Of a DNA stretch of 32,072 nucleotides, positions 9,000 through 18,035 are shown one piece after another. Origin of the DNA: Salaquimonas sp. (GTDB lineage Bacteria; Pseudomonadota; Alphaproteobacteria; Rhizobiales; Rhizobiaceae); NCBI GenBank assembly GCA_028289365.1, contig JANQQM010000056.1:1-32072 (forward strand). Direction: 5' to 3'. Position numbers and translations under genes: made by a program. Below the pieces are notes generated by a model that saw only the letters and a list, made by a program, of their open reading frames with translations, did no database searches and was not told the origin of the DNA. Within the stretch, counting starts at the first letter, position 1. Each line of letters begins with the position of its first letter.

Positions 9000-9233
9000 A
9001 TCTGTGAATGTTTACAATATCAGAGGTGGTAAATCGGCTCGGGTGTCAAAAAGTCTCACTTGATCAACCCTTACAGTCGTTGTAACGCATCCGCAATTGC
9101 CCAGCCACTGGCGTGAACGGATTTGTATATGTAAAGTTCTCGCGGCATATGGCCTTATGCCCTATTGCGGGGAAAACGGAAATCTGGCACGTCACGCCTG
9201 AAACAGTTACTGAATTCGCCAGGAGCGACAAAT

Positions 9234-10085
9234 ATGGATTCATTTCAGTTCAACAAATATGCGATGGCGATTCTGGGGACCGTCTTTATTGTTTTCTGCC
9301 TGAGCCTGATATCTGAAGCGATCTTTCATACGAATGCACCTGAAGAACGGGCATTTGTAATCGCTACCGATGCCGGTCCTTCGGTCGGCGGAGCTGCTGA
9401 CGGTGCGGATTCAGGACCGATCTACGAGCCGATTGGTCCCTTGCTGGTCAATGCCAGTACCGAAGCAGGCGAAAGGGTGTTCAAGAAATGCGCTGCCTGC
9501 CACACTGTCGACAATGGTGGCGCCAACAAGGTTGGACCGAATTTGTGGAATATCGTCAACAGTCCAATTGCCGCTGACGATGATTTCTCATATTCCTCAT
9601 CGTTCAAGGATTATGCAGAAGGCAAGAACTGGACTTATGAGGAACTGAACGGATTCCTGTGGAAACCGAGGACCTATGTTCGTGGAACCGCGATGGGATT
9701 TGCAGGACTACCCAAGGTCGAAGACAGGGCCAATGTGGTCTTCTATCTAAGATCAATTTCCGATAACCCAGCGCCGCTTCCGGATCCGGCCACCGCAGCT
9801 GTGAGCGAAGAACCTGCTGATGATGCAGCCTCAGAAGGTGCCGCGGAGACTGCGACCGACGGCGGATCAGACGATGCTGCGGCAGCCGAAACAGCACCTG
9901 CGGATGATGCGGGAACGGACGGCTCAGCCGATACCGGAACAGATGCACCTGCATCAGACTCATCGACAGAAAGCTCTGCCGAGCCGGAAGCACCAGCAGC
10001 AGAATCCGAGCCAGCTGATACCATGGAACAAGAGCCGGCGGACACCATGGAAGAAAAACCGGCTGAAGGCGAACAAGCAAACTAA
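9234..10085 (+). CDS. Membrane-anchored cytochrome c (CycM-like) with acidic C-terminal tail
   Basis: Class I c-type cytochrome probably carrying electrons from the bc1 complex to a terminal oxidase in the periplasm. The N-terminus has an uncleaved signal anchor (about residues 10-31, AMAILGTVFIVFCLSLISEAI). A single haem site CAACH is at 86-90, and the likely axial methionine is Met154 in GTAMGFAG. After the haem domain ends near residue 179 comes a tail of about 100 residues made almost only of Ala, Glu, Asp, Ser, Thr and Pro, with a near-repeat EPADTME at the end. CycM proteins usually stop near 180-190 residues. The ATG at 9234 is chosen because AGGAG lies 8 bases upstream; the frame is open further upstream but without support. 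A clear terminator follows. Confidence 0.92.
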   Translation: MDSFQFNKYAMAILGTVFIVFCLSLISEAIFHTNAPEERAFVIATDAGPSVGGAADGADSGPIYEPIGPLLVNASTEAGERVFKKCAACHTVDNGGANKVGPNLWNIVNSPIAADDDFSYSSSFKDYAEGKNWTYEELNGFLWKPRTYVRGTAMGFAGLPKVEDRANVVFYLRSISDNPAPLPDPATAAVSEEPADDAASEGAAETATDGGSDDAAAAETAPADDAGTDGSADTGTDAPASDSSTESSAEPEAPAAESEPADTMEQEPADTMEEKPAEGEQAN

Positions 10086-10111
10086 AAAAATTAAATATTA
10101 TTAAGAATTAA

Positions 10112-10137
10112 AGGCCAGCATTGCTGGCCTTTTTTTT
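10112..10137 (+). terminator. Intrinsic terminator of the cytochrome c gene
   Basis: AGGCCAGC (10112-10119) pairs perfectly with GCTGGCCT (10123-10130) around a 3-base loop and runs directly into a T tract to 10137. It lies 27 bases after the cytochrome c stop codon and separates this gene from the yej operon. Confidence 0.93.
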
Positions 10138-10227
10138 GTACAAATTGCGTGACAGGTGGTCATTGCAAGCGACCATTCTGAAACTATGTTGTAGGTAGAA
10201 CTGCCCACAATCCAGAGGAATCGCCCC

Positions 10228-12093
10228 GTGACCCCTATCACTCGTTTGCTGACCGGCTTTACTTTTGTCCTGGTCACTTTGACTTCCCCCATAATTTTAC
10301 AGACCGCCTCAGCCACGGACGGCGAATGGCAACATGGCGGCACCCTGTTTGGCGAATTGAAATATGGGCCGGATTTTGAAGCCTATGAACATGTGAACCG
10401 GGATGCACCGGTCGGCGGGACGCTTAACCAAACCGTGCTTGGCGGTTACGATTCCTTCAATCCGTTCGTGGTTCGCGGCAGGGCGGCCGCCGGACTGAAT
10501 TATACCGGCGGTTTGTTGTGGGATACCTTGTTTGAACAGTCTGTGGATCAACCCAGCGCCGCCTATGGCTTGGTAGCAAATGCATTCAAACACCCGGCAG
10601 ACTTCTCTACTGCAACGTTCAGAATTGATCCGAGGGCAAAATTTCATGATGGCGAGCCGATCAAACCGGCCGACGTGATCTGGTCGCTGGAGGTATTGAA
10701 GGAAAATCAGCCCTTATTTGCCGATTATTACCGCAATGTCGTTCGCGCCGAGGAAACCGGAGACGGTGAGGTTACGTTCTATTTTGACGAGAGCGGGAAT
10801 CGCGAACTGCCACACATCATGGGCGATTTGCCCGTCCTGCCGAAACATTGGTGGGAAGGTACCGGCCCGGACGGAAACAAGCGCAATATTGCCGAGCCCA
10901 CTGCCGAACCACCGCTTGGTTCGGGTCCCTACAGGATTTCCAAGTTCGATCTTGGCAAATCGATCGAGTGGGAGCGCGTGGACGATTATTGGGGGCTGGA
11001 CGTTCCAGTCCGGCAGGGGCGATTTAATTTTGAAAACATAAACTACACCTATTTTCTCGATGACAGCGCACTGTGGGAAGCCTTCAAGAAGGGCGGTATC
11101 AGCGATACGCGAGTAGAAAATGTCTCCCGGCGGTGGGCAACCGGCTACAATTTCCCGGCATTTGATCGCGGAGATGTCACAAAAAGCGCCTTTCCCGCAG
11201 ATAGTTCTGAGCCATTTCAGGGTTATTACTTCAATTTGCGGCGTGACAAATTCAAGGATATCCGGGTTCGCAAAGCACTGACGCTGCTGTTTGATTTCGA
11301 AAGCATGAACAAGACGCTGTTCTTTGATGCCTATACCCGCACGGGATCTTTTTTCGAAGGTGGCGAGTTAAAGGCATCCGAAGGTGTTCCACAGGGCAGG
11401 GAACGGGAAATCCTGGAGGAATATCGCGGCCGCATTGCCGATGAAATCATCGATGGCGAGTTTTCGCTGCCGGTCTATGGCTCGCCTGCCGACAAAAGGA
11501 AAATCCAGCGCCAGGCGCTGAAGCTGTTCCGTGATGCCGGTTTTACGTTCAAGGATGGCAAAATGCTCGATCCGTCCGGCGAGCAGTTTGTTGTGGAAAT
11601 CCTTGGACGTGGCCCAACAGACGAGCGGGTCGGTATCCCGACTGCAGAGAATTTCAGTCAGCTCGGCATCAAGGTCGATCTGCGAATTGTCGATACGGCG
11701 CAATACAAGAACCGGACCGACAATTTTGATTTCGACATGACCATGCTGGTCACCGCACAGTCGCTGTCTCCGGGCAATGAGCAACGTGAGTTCTGGAGTT
11801 CGCAAGCTGCCGAGCGACCGGGAGCACGCAACTATTCGGGGATCAGCGAACCGGTTATTGATGAACTTGTCGAACGCATCATCAAGGCGCCCGACCGGGA
11901 CGAGCTAATCGCCCTCACTCAGGCCCTGGATCGTATCCTGATGGCGGGCTATTACGCCATCCCGATGTGGCATAACCCTGATGTCTGGTATGCATGGTGG
12001 AACAAGATCCAGTTCCCGCCCACGCAGCCGCTCTATACGGGTATTGATATCTACTCGCTGTGGATTGACGAAGATCTTGAGGCAAAAAAATGA
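10228..12093 (+). CDS. yejA: ABC transporter substrate-binding protein, family 5 (YejA type, Sec-exported)
   Basis: Periplasmic receptor that captures peptides and delivers them to YejBEF. The 621-residue protein has a Sec signal peptide (about 1-29, ending TASA before TDGEW), the YejA-type opening FGELKYGPDFEAYEHV, and a long SBP_bac_5 domain. That domain includes VFSL/VIWSLEVLKE-type and PLGSGPYRI-type segments, and RKALTLLFDFE. The start is GTG, with AGAGGA at 10214-10219, 8 bases upstream. It overlaps the next gene by 4 bases (ATGA). It is a clear paralogue of that gene: same length and same FGELKYGPD motif, but many differences. Ligand is unknown; peptides, antimicrobial peptides or muropeptides are all known for the family. 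The 90-base leader contains an imperfect inverted repeat (TGGTC at 10157-10161, GACCA at 10171-10175). Confidence 0.93.
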   Translation: MTPITRLLTGFTFVLVTLTSPIILQTASATDGEWQHGGTLFGELKYGPDFEAYEHVNRDAPVGGTLNQTVLGGYDSFNPFVVRGRAAAGLNYTGGLLWDTLFEQSVDQPSAAYGLVANAFKHPADFSTATFRIDPRAKFHDGEPIKPADVIWSLEVLKENQPLFADYYRNVVRAEETGDGEVTFYFDESGNRELPHIMGDLPVLPKHWWEGTGPDGNKRNIAEPTAEPPLGSGPYRISKFDLGKSIEWERVDDYWGLDVPVRQGRFNFENINYTYFLDDSALWEAFKKGGISDTRVENVSRRWATGYNFPAFDRGDVTKSAFPADSSEPFQGYYFNLRRDKFKDIRVRKALTLLFDFESMNKTLFFDAYTRTGSFFEGGELKASEGVPQGREREILEEYRGRIADEIIDGEFSLPVYGSPADKRKIQRQALKLFRDAGFTFKDGKMLDPSGEQFVVEILGRGPTDERVGIPTAENFSQLGIKVDLRIVDTAQYKNRTDNFDFDMTMLVTAQSLSPGNEQREFWSSQAAERPGARNYSGISEPVIDELVERIIKAPDRDELIALTQALDRILMAGYYAIPMWHNPDVWYAWWNKIQFPPTQPLYTGIDIYSLWIDEDLEAKK

Positions 12094-13961
12094 GCGCCGG
12101 AATGATTGATCGGCGGCAGTTTCTTGCCTTGGGCGGAGCGGGCGTCGCTTGGGCTGCCAGCCGGCAGTTCAGCCTGGCTGCCAATCCGGTGGAGACCAGA
12201 CTGCACGGGTTGTCGTCATTCGGCGAATTGAAATACGGACCGGATTACACCCATTTCGACTATGCGGTGCTCGACGCGCCCCAGGGCGGAACTTTCTCGT
12301 TCAGCCCACCCAACTGGCTGTTCAATCAAAATCCGCAGACTTTCAATACGTTGAACAGCTATGTGCTATCGGGCGAAGCGCCGCCGAGAATGGAGTTGTG
12401 CTTCGACAAATTAATGGTTCCGGCCTGGGACGAACCTGATGCGATTTATTGTTCGCTTGCCGAGTCCGTGATGCTCTCGGCAGACCGCAACAGCTTTGAA
12501 TTCAAACTGCGGCCCCAGGCAAGATTTGTTGATGGCAGTCCGGTAACGGCTGCTGATGTTGTGTTCTCGGCCTTGCTGCTCAAGGAGGAGGGTCACCCGC
12601 GGCTCGCGCTCGGACTGATCAATCTCGAAGATGCCGTGGAGATTGATGAACATACCATGCGGCTTGATTTCAACGGAGAGCAGTCTGACCGGGCGATCCT
12701 TTCGATCACGCAGGATATGCCAATCTTATCTAAGGCTTATTATTCCAAAAATGATTTCACGCGGTCCACAATTGAACCACCGCTTTCTTCCGGTCCCTGG
12801 CAGGTCGGCAGGTTCGAGATTGGCCGGTTTGTCGAATATGACAGGAACCGGGACTATTGGGGCCAGGACATGCCGTTTCAACGCGGACTGGACCATTTCG
12901 ACAAGATCAGGATAGATTTTTTCCAGGACCGGCAGGCAGCCTTCGAGGCATTCAAGAAGGGGCTGGTCAGATGGCGCGAGGAATTCACCTCCAAGGTTTG
13001 GGCGACGGAGTATAATTTTCCGTCCATCAAAGATGGCAGAGTAAAGAAGGAGCTGTTCGACAGCGAAAAGTTCCCGACCATGCAGGGCTGGGCGGTGAAC
13101 ACGCGGCGGAAGAAATTTGCCGACCCGGCGACGCGGAAAGCCATCGCGACGCTGTTTGACTTTGAATGGACCAATCGGAACCTGTTCTACGATGCCTATC
13201 AGCGTTCCCATTCGATGTTTGAAAATACCGCGCTGGCAGCGACGGGGAAACCGGGTGCAGAAGAACTGGAACTGCTGGAGCCGTTCCGTGCAAACCTGCC
13301 CGAAGTGGTTTTTGATGAAGCCGTCCGGCAGAACGTCACCAATGGAACCGGGCGCGACCGGCGTATTTTTCGGATGGCCGACGCGTTGTTCAAGCAGGCT
13401 GGATGGCAGAAAAGAGATGGAAAGCTGGTCGATGCCGATGGCGAACAGCTGGCTATTGAAGTTCTGATCAGATCACCGGTATTTGAACGTCTATTGGGAC
13501 CCTATACCGACAATATGCGGGCAATGGGGATAGATCCGTCAATCCGGCTCGTCGATCCATCGCAATTTCAATCACGAATAGAAGCGTTTGATTTCGATAT
13601 GGTCGGCATGCATTTCTCATTTGAAGCCAACCCGACTGCCGAAACATTGCGACGCTATTTCCACTCAAGTTCGGCTGACGTTGAGGGCTCGTTCAACTAT
13701 CCCGGTATCTCGGACCCGGCAGTCGATGCAATGGTCGGCCGCGTTGGTTCCGCGAAGAACCGTGAAGAACTGATCGTTGCGATGCAGGCACTGGATCGCG
13801 TCTTGCGGGCCGGTCATTACTGGATACCCAATTGGCATTCGACGAATCATCGGGTCGCCATGTGGGACATGTTTGGCTGGAAGGACCCTAAACCGGATTA
13901 TTTCTTCCCCGTCGAGAGACTATGGTGGTGGGATAGCTCGAAACCGGGAAATTCCGGCTAG
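12090..13961 (+). CDS. ABC transporter substrate-binding protein, family 5 (second YejA paralogue, Tat signal)
   Basis: Second periplasmic receptor of the same importer, 623 residues. The N-terminus carries a twin-arginine motif, DRRQFLA at residues 7-13, followed by a mild hydrophobic stretch and a signal-peptidase-like SLA-ANP site near 30. It therefore looks Tat-exported and folded in the cytoplasm, unlike its neighbour. The mature part starts with FGELKYGPDYTHFDY, then the SBP_bac_5 domain (ADVVFSALLLKEEG, then PPLSSGPWQVGRFEIG, then RKAIATLFDFEWTN). ATG overlaps the previous stop by 4 bases. Either receptor could correspond to YepA, the muropeptide receptor described in Agrobacterium; sequence alone does not show which. 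It is followed by 146 non-coding bases before yejB, with no clear terminator. Confidence 0.93.
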   Translation: MSAGMIDRRQFLALGGAGVAWAASRQFSLAANPVETRLHGLSSFGELKYGPDYTHFDYAVLDAPQGGTFSFSPPNWLFNQNPQTFNTLNSYVLSGEAPPRMELCFDKLMVPAWDEPDAIYCSLAESVMLSADRNSFEFKLRPQARFVDGSPVTAADVVFSALLLKEEGHPRLALGLINLEDAVEIDEHTMRLDFNGEQSDRAILSITQDMPILSKAYYSKNDFTRSTIEPPLSSGPWQVGRFEIGRFVEYDRNRDYWGQDMPFQRGLDHFDKIRIDFFQDRQAAFEAFKKGLVRWREEFTSKVWATEYNFPSIKDGRVKKELFDSEKFPTMQGWAVNTRRKKFADPATRKAIATLFDFEWTNRNLFYDAYQRSHSMFENTALAATGKPGAEELELLEPFRANLPEVVFDEAVRQNVTNGTGRDRRIFRMADALFKQAGWQKRDGKLVDADGEQLAIEVLIRSPVFERLLGPYTDNMRAMGIDPSIRLVDPSQFQSRIEAFDFDMVGMHFSFEANPTAETLRRYFHSSSADVEGSFNYPGISDPAVDAMVGRVGSAKNREELIVAMQALDRVLRAGHYWIPNWHSTNHRVAMWDMFGWKDPKPDYFFPVERLWWWDSSKPGNSG

Positions 13962-14107
13962 CTATCGCACAACGAACCATCAAAAACGCAGGATTCGCAT
14001 TCTCCGCAATCATCCGGACTTGTTCATGAGTAGCCCGCATAGGGTTGATTGCCCGCCAAGCCTTCTGTAACCGGGTACAGAGCAAAACAGAAAGAACCGG
14101 CCGAATC

Positions 14108-15247
14108 ATGGGTGCCTATATTCTGCGGAGACTTTTGTTGATGATCCCGACCCTGCTCGGAATCATGGCAATTTCCTTTGCGGTTATCCAGTTTGCCCCC
14201 GGCGGACCAATCGAGCAGGTAGTCGCTCAACTGACCGGCCAGGGAGGGCTGGCGACCGATCGCCTCTCCGGCGGTGGAACTGATCTGGCCACCGACAACC
14301 AGTTTGATACGTCAAGTAACACGACCGGCAAATATCGCGGCGCGCAGGGGCTTGATCCCGAATTCATCGAGAAACTGGAAAAACAGTTTGGGTTCGACAA
14401 ACCACCGCTTGAACGTTTCGGGATGATGATCTGGAATTATTCGCGGTTTGACTTTGGCGAGAGTTATTTTCGAAAAGTCTCCGTTGTAGACCTGATCATC
14501 GAGAAAATGCCGGTTTCGATCTCGTTGGGACTCTGGATAACACTGCTATCCTACGGCATTTCAATACCACTGGGCATTCGAAAAGCGGTCAAGGATGGCA
14601 GCACGTTCGATGTGTGGACCAGCGGGGTCATTATTGTCGCCTATGCCATTCCGGGTTTCCTGTTTGCGATCCTGCTGTTGGTGCTGTTTGCGGGCGGTTC
14701 CTATCTGGACTGGTTTCCGTTACGGGGATTGTTGTCGGAAGGCCTGGATGGCGGCGCCTGCCTGCCCTGGGGAGATTTCCGCCCGGGCTATTGCTTCACC
14801 GAGGTTTTGCCAGATTATTTCTGGCATTTGACACTTCCGCTGCTTTCGCTGGCACTGGCATCCTTCGCCACCACCACCCTGCTGACGAAAAACTCGTTCC
14901 TCGATGAAATCCGCAAGCAATATGTCCAGACGGCGCGGGCAAAGGGGCTGACCGAAAGGCAGGTTCTTTACGGCCACGTCTTCCGCAACGCCATGCTGAT
15001 TGTCGTAGCTGGATTTCCCGCAGCGTTCATCTCGGCATTTTTTACTGGTGCATTGTTGATCGAGACGATCTTTTCGCTCGACGGGCTGGGCCTGCTTGGT
15101 TACCGCTCGGTGATCGAACGGGATTACCCGGTGGTGTTTGCCACGCTCTACATCTTCTCGCTTTTGGGCCTGATCGTCGGCCTGATTTCCGACCTTGTCT
15201 ATACCTGGATCGATCCTCGCATCGACTTTGAATCGAGGCAGGTCTGA
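14108..15247 (+). CDS. yejB: Peptide ABC transporter permease YejB
   Basis: Inner-membrane subunit of the Yej importer, 379 residues. The first membrane segment is at about 9-29 after ILRR. A periplasmic loop of about 100 residues follows, holding a Gly/Thr/Asp-rich stretch (43-80) before the LDPEFIEKLEKQFGFDKPPLERF block typical of Opp/Dpp-type permeases. The binding-protein-dependent transport domain then spans about 130-375. The cytoplasmic EAA-type coupling loop is at about 268-295 (YVQTARAKGLTERQVLYGHVFRNA). The ATG at 14108 matches the family start; its ribosome binding site is weak. It overlaps yejE by one base (TGATG). The inserted loop makes it slightly longer than E. coli YejB (about 364). 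Confidence 0.95.
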   Translation: MGAYILRRLLLMIPTLLGIMAISFAVIQFAPGGPIEQVVAQLTGQGGLATDRLSGGGTDLATDNQFDTSSNTTGKYRGAQGLDPEFIEKLEKQFGFDKPPLERFGMMIWNYSRFDFGESYFRKVSVVDLIIEKMPVSISLGLWITLLSYGISIPLGIRKAVKDGSTFDVWTSGVIIVAYAIPGFLFAILLLVLFAGGSYLDWFPLRGLLSEGLDGGACLPWGDFRPGYCFTEVLPDYFWHLTLPLLSLALASFATTTLLTKNSFLDEIRKQYVQTARAKGLTERQVLYGHVFRNAMLIVVAGFPAAFISAFFTGALLIETIFSLDGLGLLGYRSVIERDYPVVFATLYIFSLLGLIVGLISDLVYTWIDPRIDFESRQV

Positions 15248-16410
15248 TGGAAGGCAGCGCTGTAACCCTTACCCGCACGGAAAGCCCCGCTGCAAAGAGC
15301 GGATGGCTCAATCTTTCCCCGATAAACCAGAGACGCCTGGAAAATTTCAAGGCCAATCGGCGCGGTTATTGGTCGTTCTGGATATTCTTGGTGCTGTTTA
15401 TCCTGTCCCTTTTTGCCGAATTCATCGCCAATGACCGACCCATTCTGGTGCGCTTCAAGGGCGAGTTCTATGCTCCAGTATTCCAGAATTACCCCGAGGA
15501 TGTCTTTCTCGGCGAGGAAGGGTTTTTGCCGACAACCGATTACAAGATCATAGAAATCACCGAAGCGATTGCCGAACATGGCTGGGCGATCTGGCCGCCG
15601 GTGCGCTATTCCTACCGAACGGTGAATACGGAAATTCCGGAACCCGCGCCGGCCAAGCCCTCCTGGCTTTACGACAAGGAAGCGCGCTGCGCCAATTATG
15701 CCGAAGGCGTCAATGATCCGGCCTGTATCATCGGCAACTGGAACTGGCTGGGCACGGACGACCAGGCCCGCGATGTACTGGCGCGGTCGATCTACGGTTT
15801 CCGGGTCTCGGTACTATTCGGCCTGATATTGACGGCATTTTCTGCCGTCATAGGCGTGGCTGCAGGTGCGGTGCAGGGATATTTCGGCGGCTGGGTCGAT
15901 CTGCTGTTTCAGCGATTTATCGAGATCTGGTCATCCATGCCGGTGCTTTACATCCTGCTTATTCTGGCTGCGGTATTGCCGCCCGGATTCTGGGTGTTGT
16001 TGGGCATCATGTTGCTGTTTACCTGGGTCGGGTTTGTTGGCGTCGTTCGCGCAGAATTCCTTCGCGCACGGAATTTCGAATATGTGAATGCGGCGCGTGC
16101 GCTTGGGGTCGGGGATGTTGCAATCATGTTCCGGCATTTATTACCCAATGCGATGGTGGCAACCCTGACCTTCCTGCCGTTCATTCTGAATGGTTCGATC
16201 ACCACACTTACCTCGCTTGATTTTCTGGGGCTGGGCCTGCCGCCTGGGTCTGCCTCGCTTGGAGAGATGATGAGCCAGGGCCGGAACAATCTGCAGGCAC
16301 CCTGGCTGGGCCTGTCCGGATTTTTTGTCATTTCACTGATGTTGTCGCTGCTGATTTTCATTGGTGAAGCGACCCGCGACGCCTTTGACCCGAGGAAGAC
16401 ATTCAAGTGA
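15247..16410 (+). CDS. yejE: Peptide ABC transporter permease YejE
   Basis: Second inner-membrane permease of the Yej importer, 387 residues. A cytoplasmic N-terminus with INQRRLENFKANRRGYWS leads into the first membrane segment (about 42-62). A large periplasmic part (about 63-175) includes the conserved LGTDDQARDVLARSIYGFR block. Five further hydrophobic segments lie in the permease domain, with the EAA coupling loop FEYVNAARALGVGD. The start ATG shares a base with the yejB stop, and the yejE stop overlaps yejF by 4 bases, so translation of the three is probably coupled. Confidence 0.95.
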   Translation: MEGSAVTLTRTESPAAKSGWLNLSPINQRRLENFKANRRGYWSFWIFLVLFILSLFAEFIANDRPILVRFKGEFYAPVFQNYPEDVFLGEEGFLPTTDYKIIEITEAIAEHGWAIWPPVRYSYRTVNTEIPEPAPAKPSWLYDKEARCANYAEGVNDPACIIGNWNWLGTDDQARDVLARSIYGFRVSVLFGLILTAFSAVIGVAAGAVQGYFGGWVDLLFQRFIEIWSSMPVLYILLILAAVLPPGFWVLLGIMLLFTWVGFVGVVRAEFLRARNFEYVNAARALGVGDVAIMFRHLLPNAMVATLTFLPFILNGSITTLTSLDFLGLGLPPGSASLGEMMSQGRNNLQAPWLGLSGFFVISLMLSLLIFIGEATRDAFDPRKTFK

Positions 16411-18035
16411 GCGACCCGATCCTGAAAATTCGCGACCTGTCCGTCGCATTTTCCCAAGGCGGCAAGACCAACCTTGCGGTTGATCATGTATCCTTCGAGA
16501 TATCGAAGGGAGAAACGGTAGCATTGGTCGGGGAGTCGGGTTCCGGTAAATCGGTCTCGGCGCTGTCGATCCTCAAGCTGTTGCCCTATCCCGCTGCCAG
16601 CCATCCCTCCGGAACGATCCTGTTCAAGGGCGAAGACCTTCTGGATAATGATGAGGAAGATCTGCGTCGTGTACGCGGCGATGACATCACGATGATCTTC
16701 CAGGAGCCGATGACGTCGCTCAATCCGCTTCATTCCATCGAACGCCAGATCGGCGAGATCCTGCAGGTCCATCGCGGGATGAGCGACAGCGAAGCGAGAA
16801 AACGGGTGCTGGAACTGCTTCACCAGGTGGGGATCAAGGAACCCGAACGCCGGCTCGGCGCCTATCCGCACCAGCTATCCGGCGGCCAGCGCCAGCGCGT
16901 CATGATTGCGATGTCGCTTGCCAATGATCCCGAACTTCTGATTGCCGATGAACCGACGACTGCGCTTGACGTGACCGTGCAGGCACAGATTCTCGAGTTG
17001 CTGGCAGAACTACAGCGCGAACGTGACATGGCGATGCTGTTCATCACCCATGATCTTTCGGTGGTCAGAAAAATCTCTGACCGTGTCTGCGTCATGCAGG
17101 CCGGGCGGATTGTCGAGCAAGGACCGACTAAAGAGATCTTTGACAATCCGCAGGAAGCCTATACGCGCAAATTGCTGGAGGCTGAACCGAGTGGCTCGCC
17201 GCCAAAGACCGATGAAAGTGCACCGGTCGTCATGAAGGGCGATGATATAAAGGTCTGGTTTCCGATCAAGCGGGGGCTGATGCGCCGGACAGTCGACCAT
17301 GTAAAGGCGGTGGACGGTATCAGTGTGAAGGTCCGCGAGGGTCAGACCTTGGGTGTCGTCGGCGAATCCGGTTCGGGCAAGACCACGCTCGGTCTCGCGC
17401 TGGTCCGATTGATCTCGTCAGAGGGACAAATCCGGTTTGAGGACAAGCAGATCGATCAATATTCCTTCCGGCAGATGCGGCCCATGCGCGATGCGGTTCA
17501 GGTGGTGTTCCAGGACCCGTTCGGGTCGTTAAGCCCGCGCATGTCGGTTGCCGATATTGTCGAGGAAGGCCTGAAGATCCATGCAGCTGAATTGACCGCG
17601 GAAGAACGCGATGAGCGGGTCGTCCGTGCCTTGCAGGAAGTCGGGCTTGATGCAGAAAGCAGGCATCGCTATCCGCATGAATTTTCCGGCGGACAGCGCC
17701 AGCGTATCGCGATTGCACGGGCGATTGTGCTCAATCCGAGATTTATCATGCTGGATGAGCCGACCTCCGCGCTGGATATGAGCGTGCAGGCGCAGGTTGT
17801 CGACCTGCTTCGCGATCTGCAGAAGCGGCATAATCTTGCCTATATGTTTATCAGCCATGATCTCAAGGTCGTCCGGGCGCTCGCCAATGAGGTCATCGTG
17901 ATGCGCAATGGCGAAGTCGTGGAACACGGCCCTGCCAAACAGATTTTCGATGATCCGCAAACCGATTACACAAGGGCGCTGATGGCTGCGGCCTTCAACC
18001 TCGAGACTGCGCCGGAAGGTGTTGTGAGCCAGTGA
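16407..18035 (+). CDS. yejF: Duplicated ABC ATPase YejF
   Basis: Energises the Yej importer; both nucleotide-binding domains are on one polypeptide of 542 residues. Domain 1 has Walker A GESGSGKS (42-49), signature LSGGQ (157-161) and Walker B DEPTTALD (181-188). Domain 2 has Walker A GESGSGKT (319-326), signature FSGGQ (426-430) and DEPTSALD (450-457). All catalytic elements are intact in both halves. An oligopeptide-transporter C-terminal extension follows domain 1 (from [11 protein letters not shown]). The start is GTG in a GTGA overlap with yejE, and the stop overlaps the GTG of the next gene in the same way. Confidence 0.96.
   Translation: MSDPILKIRDLSVAFSQGGKTNLAVDHVSFEISKGETVALVGESGSGKSVSALSILKLLPYPAASHPSGTILFKGEDLLDNDEEDLRRVRGDDITMIFQEPMTSLNPLHSIERQIGEILQVHRGMSDSEARKRVLELLHQVGIKEPERRLGAYPHQLSGGQRQRVMIAMSLANDPELLIADEPTTALDVTVQAQILELLAELQRERDMAMLFITHDLSVVRKISDRVCVMQAGRIVEQGPTKEIFDNPQEAYTRKLLEAEPSGSPPKTDESAPVVMKGDDIKVWFPIKRGLMRRTVDHVKAVDGISVKVREGQTLGVVGESGSGKTTLGLALVRLISSEGQIRFEDKQIDQYSFRQMRPMRDAVQVVFQDPFGSLSPRMSVADIVEEGLKIHAAELTAEERDERVVRALQEVGLDAESRHRYPHEFSGGQRQRIAIARAIVLNPRFIMLDEPTSALDMSVQAQVVDLLRDLQKRHNLAYMFISHDLKVVRALANEVIVMRNGEVVEHGPAKQIFDDPQTDYTRALMAAAFNLETAPEGVVSQ

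Noticed and set aside
10157-10175. TGGTC/GACCA inverted repeat before yejA as an operator
   Set aside because: Only five base pairs with a 9-base spacer; such repeats arise by chance and no regulator is linked to it.
15948-16871. Minus-strand open frame of 307 codons
   Set aside because: It lies opposite yejE and yejF, both of which have clear motifs. The translated product is rich in Arg and His and has no domain.
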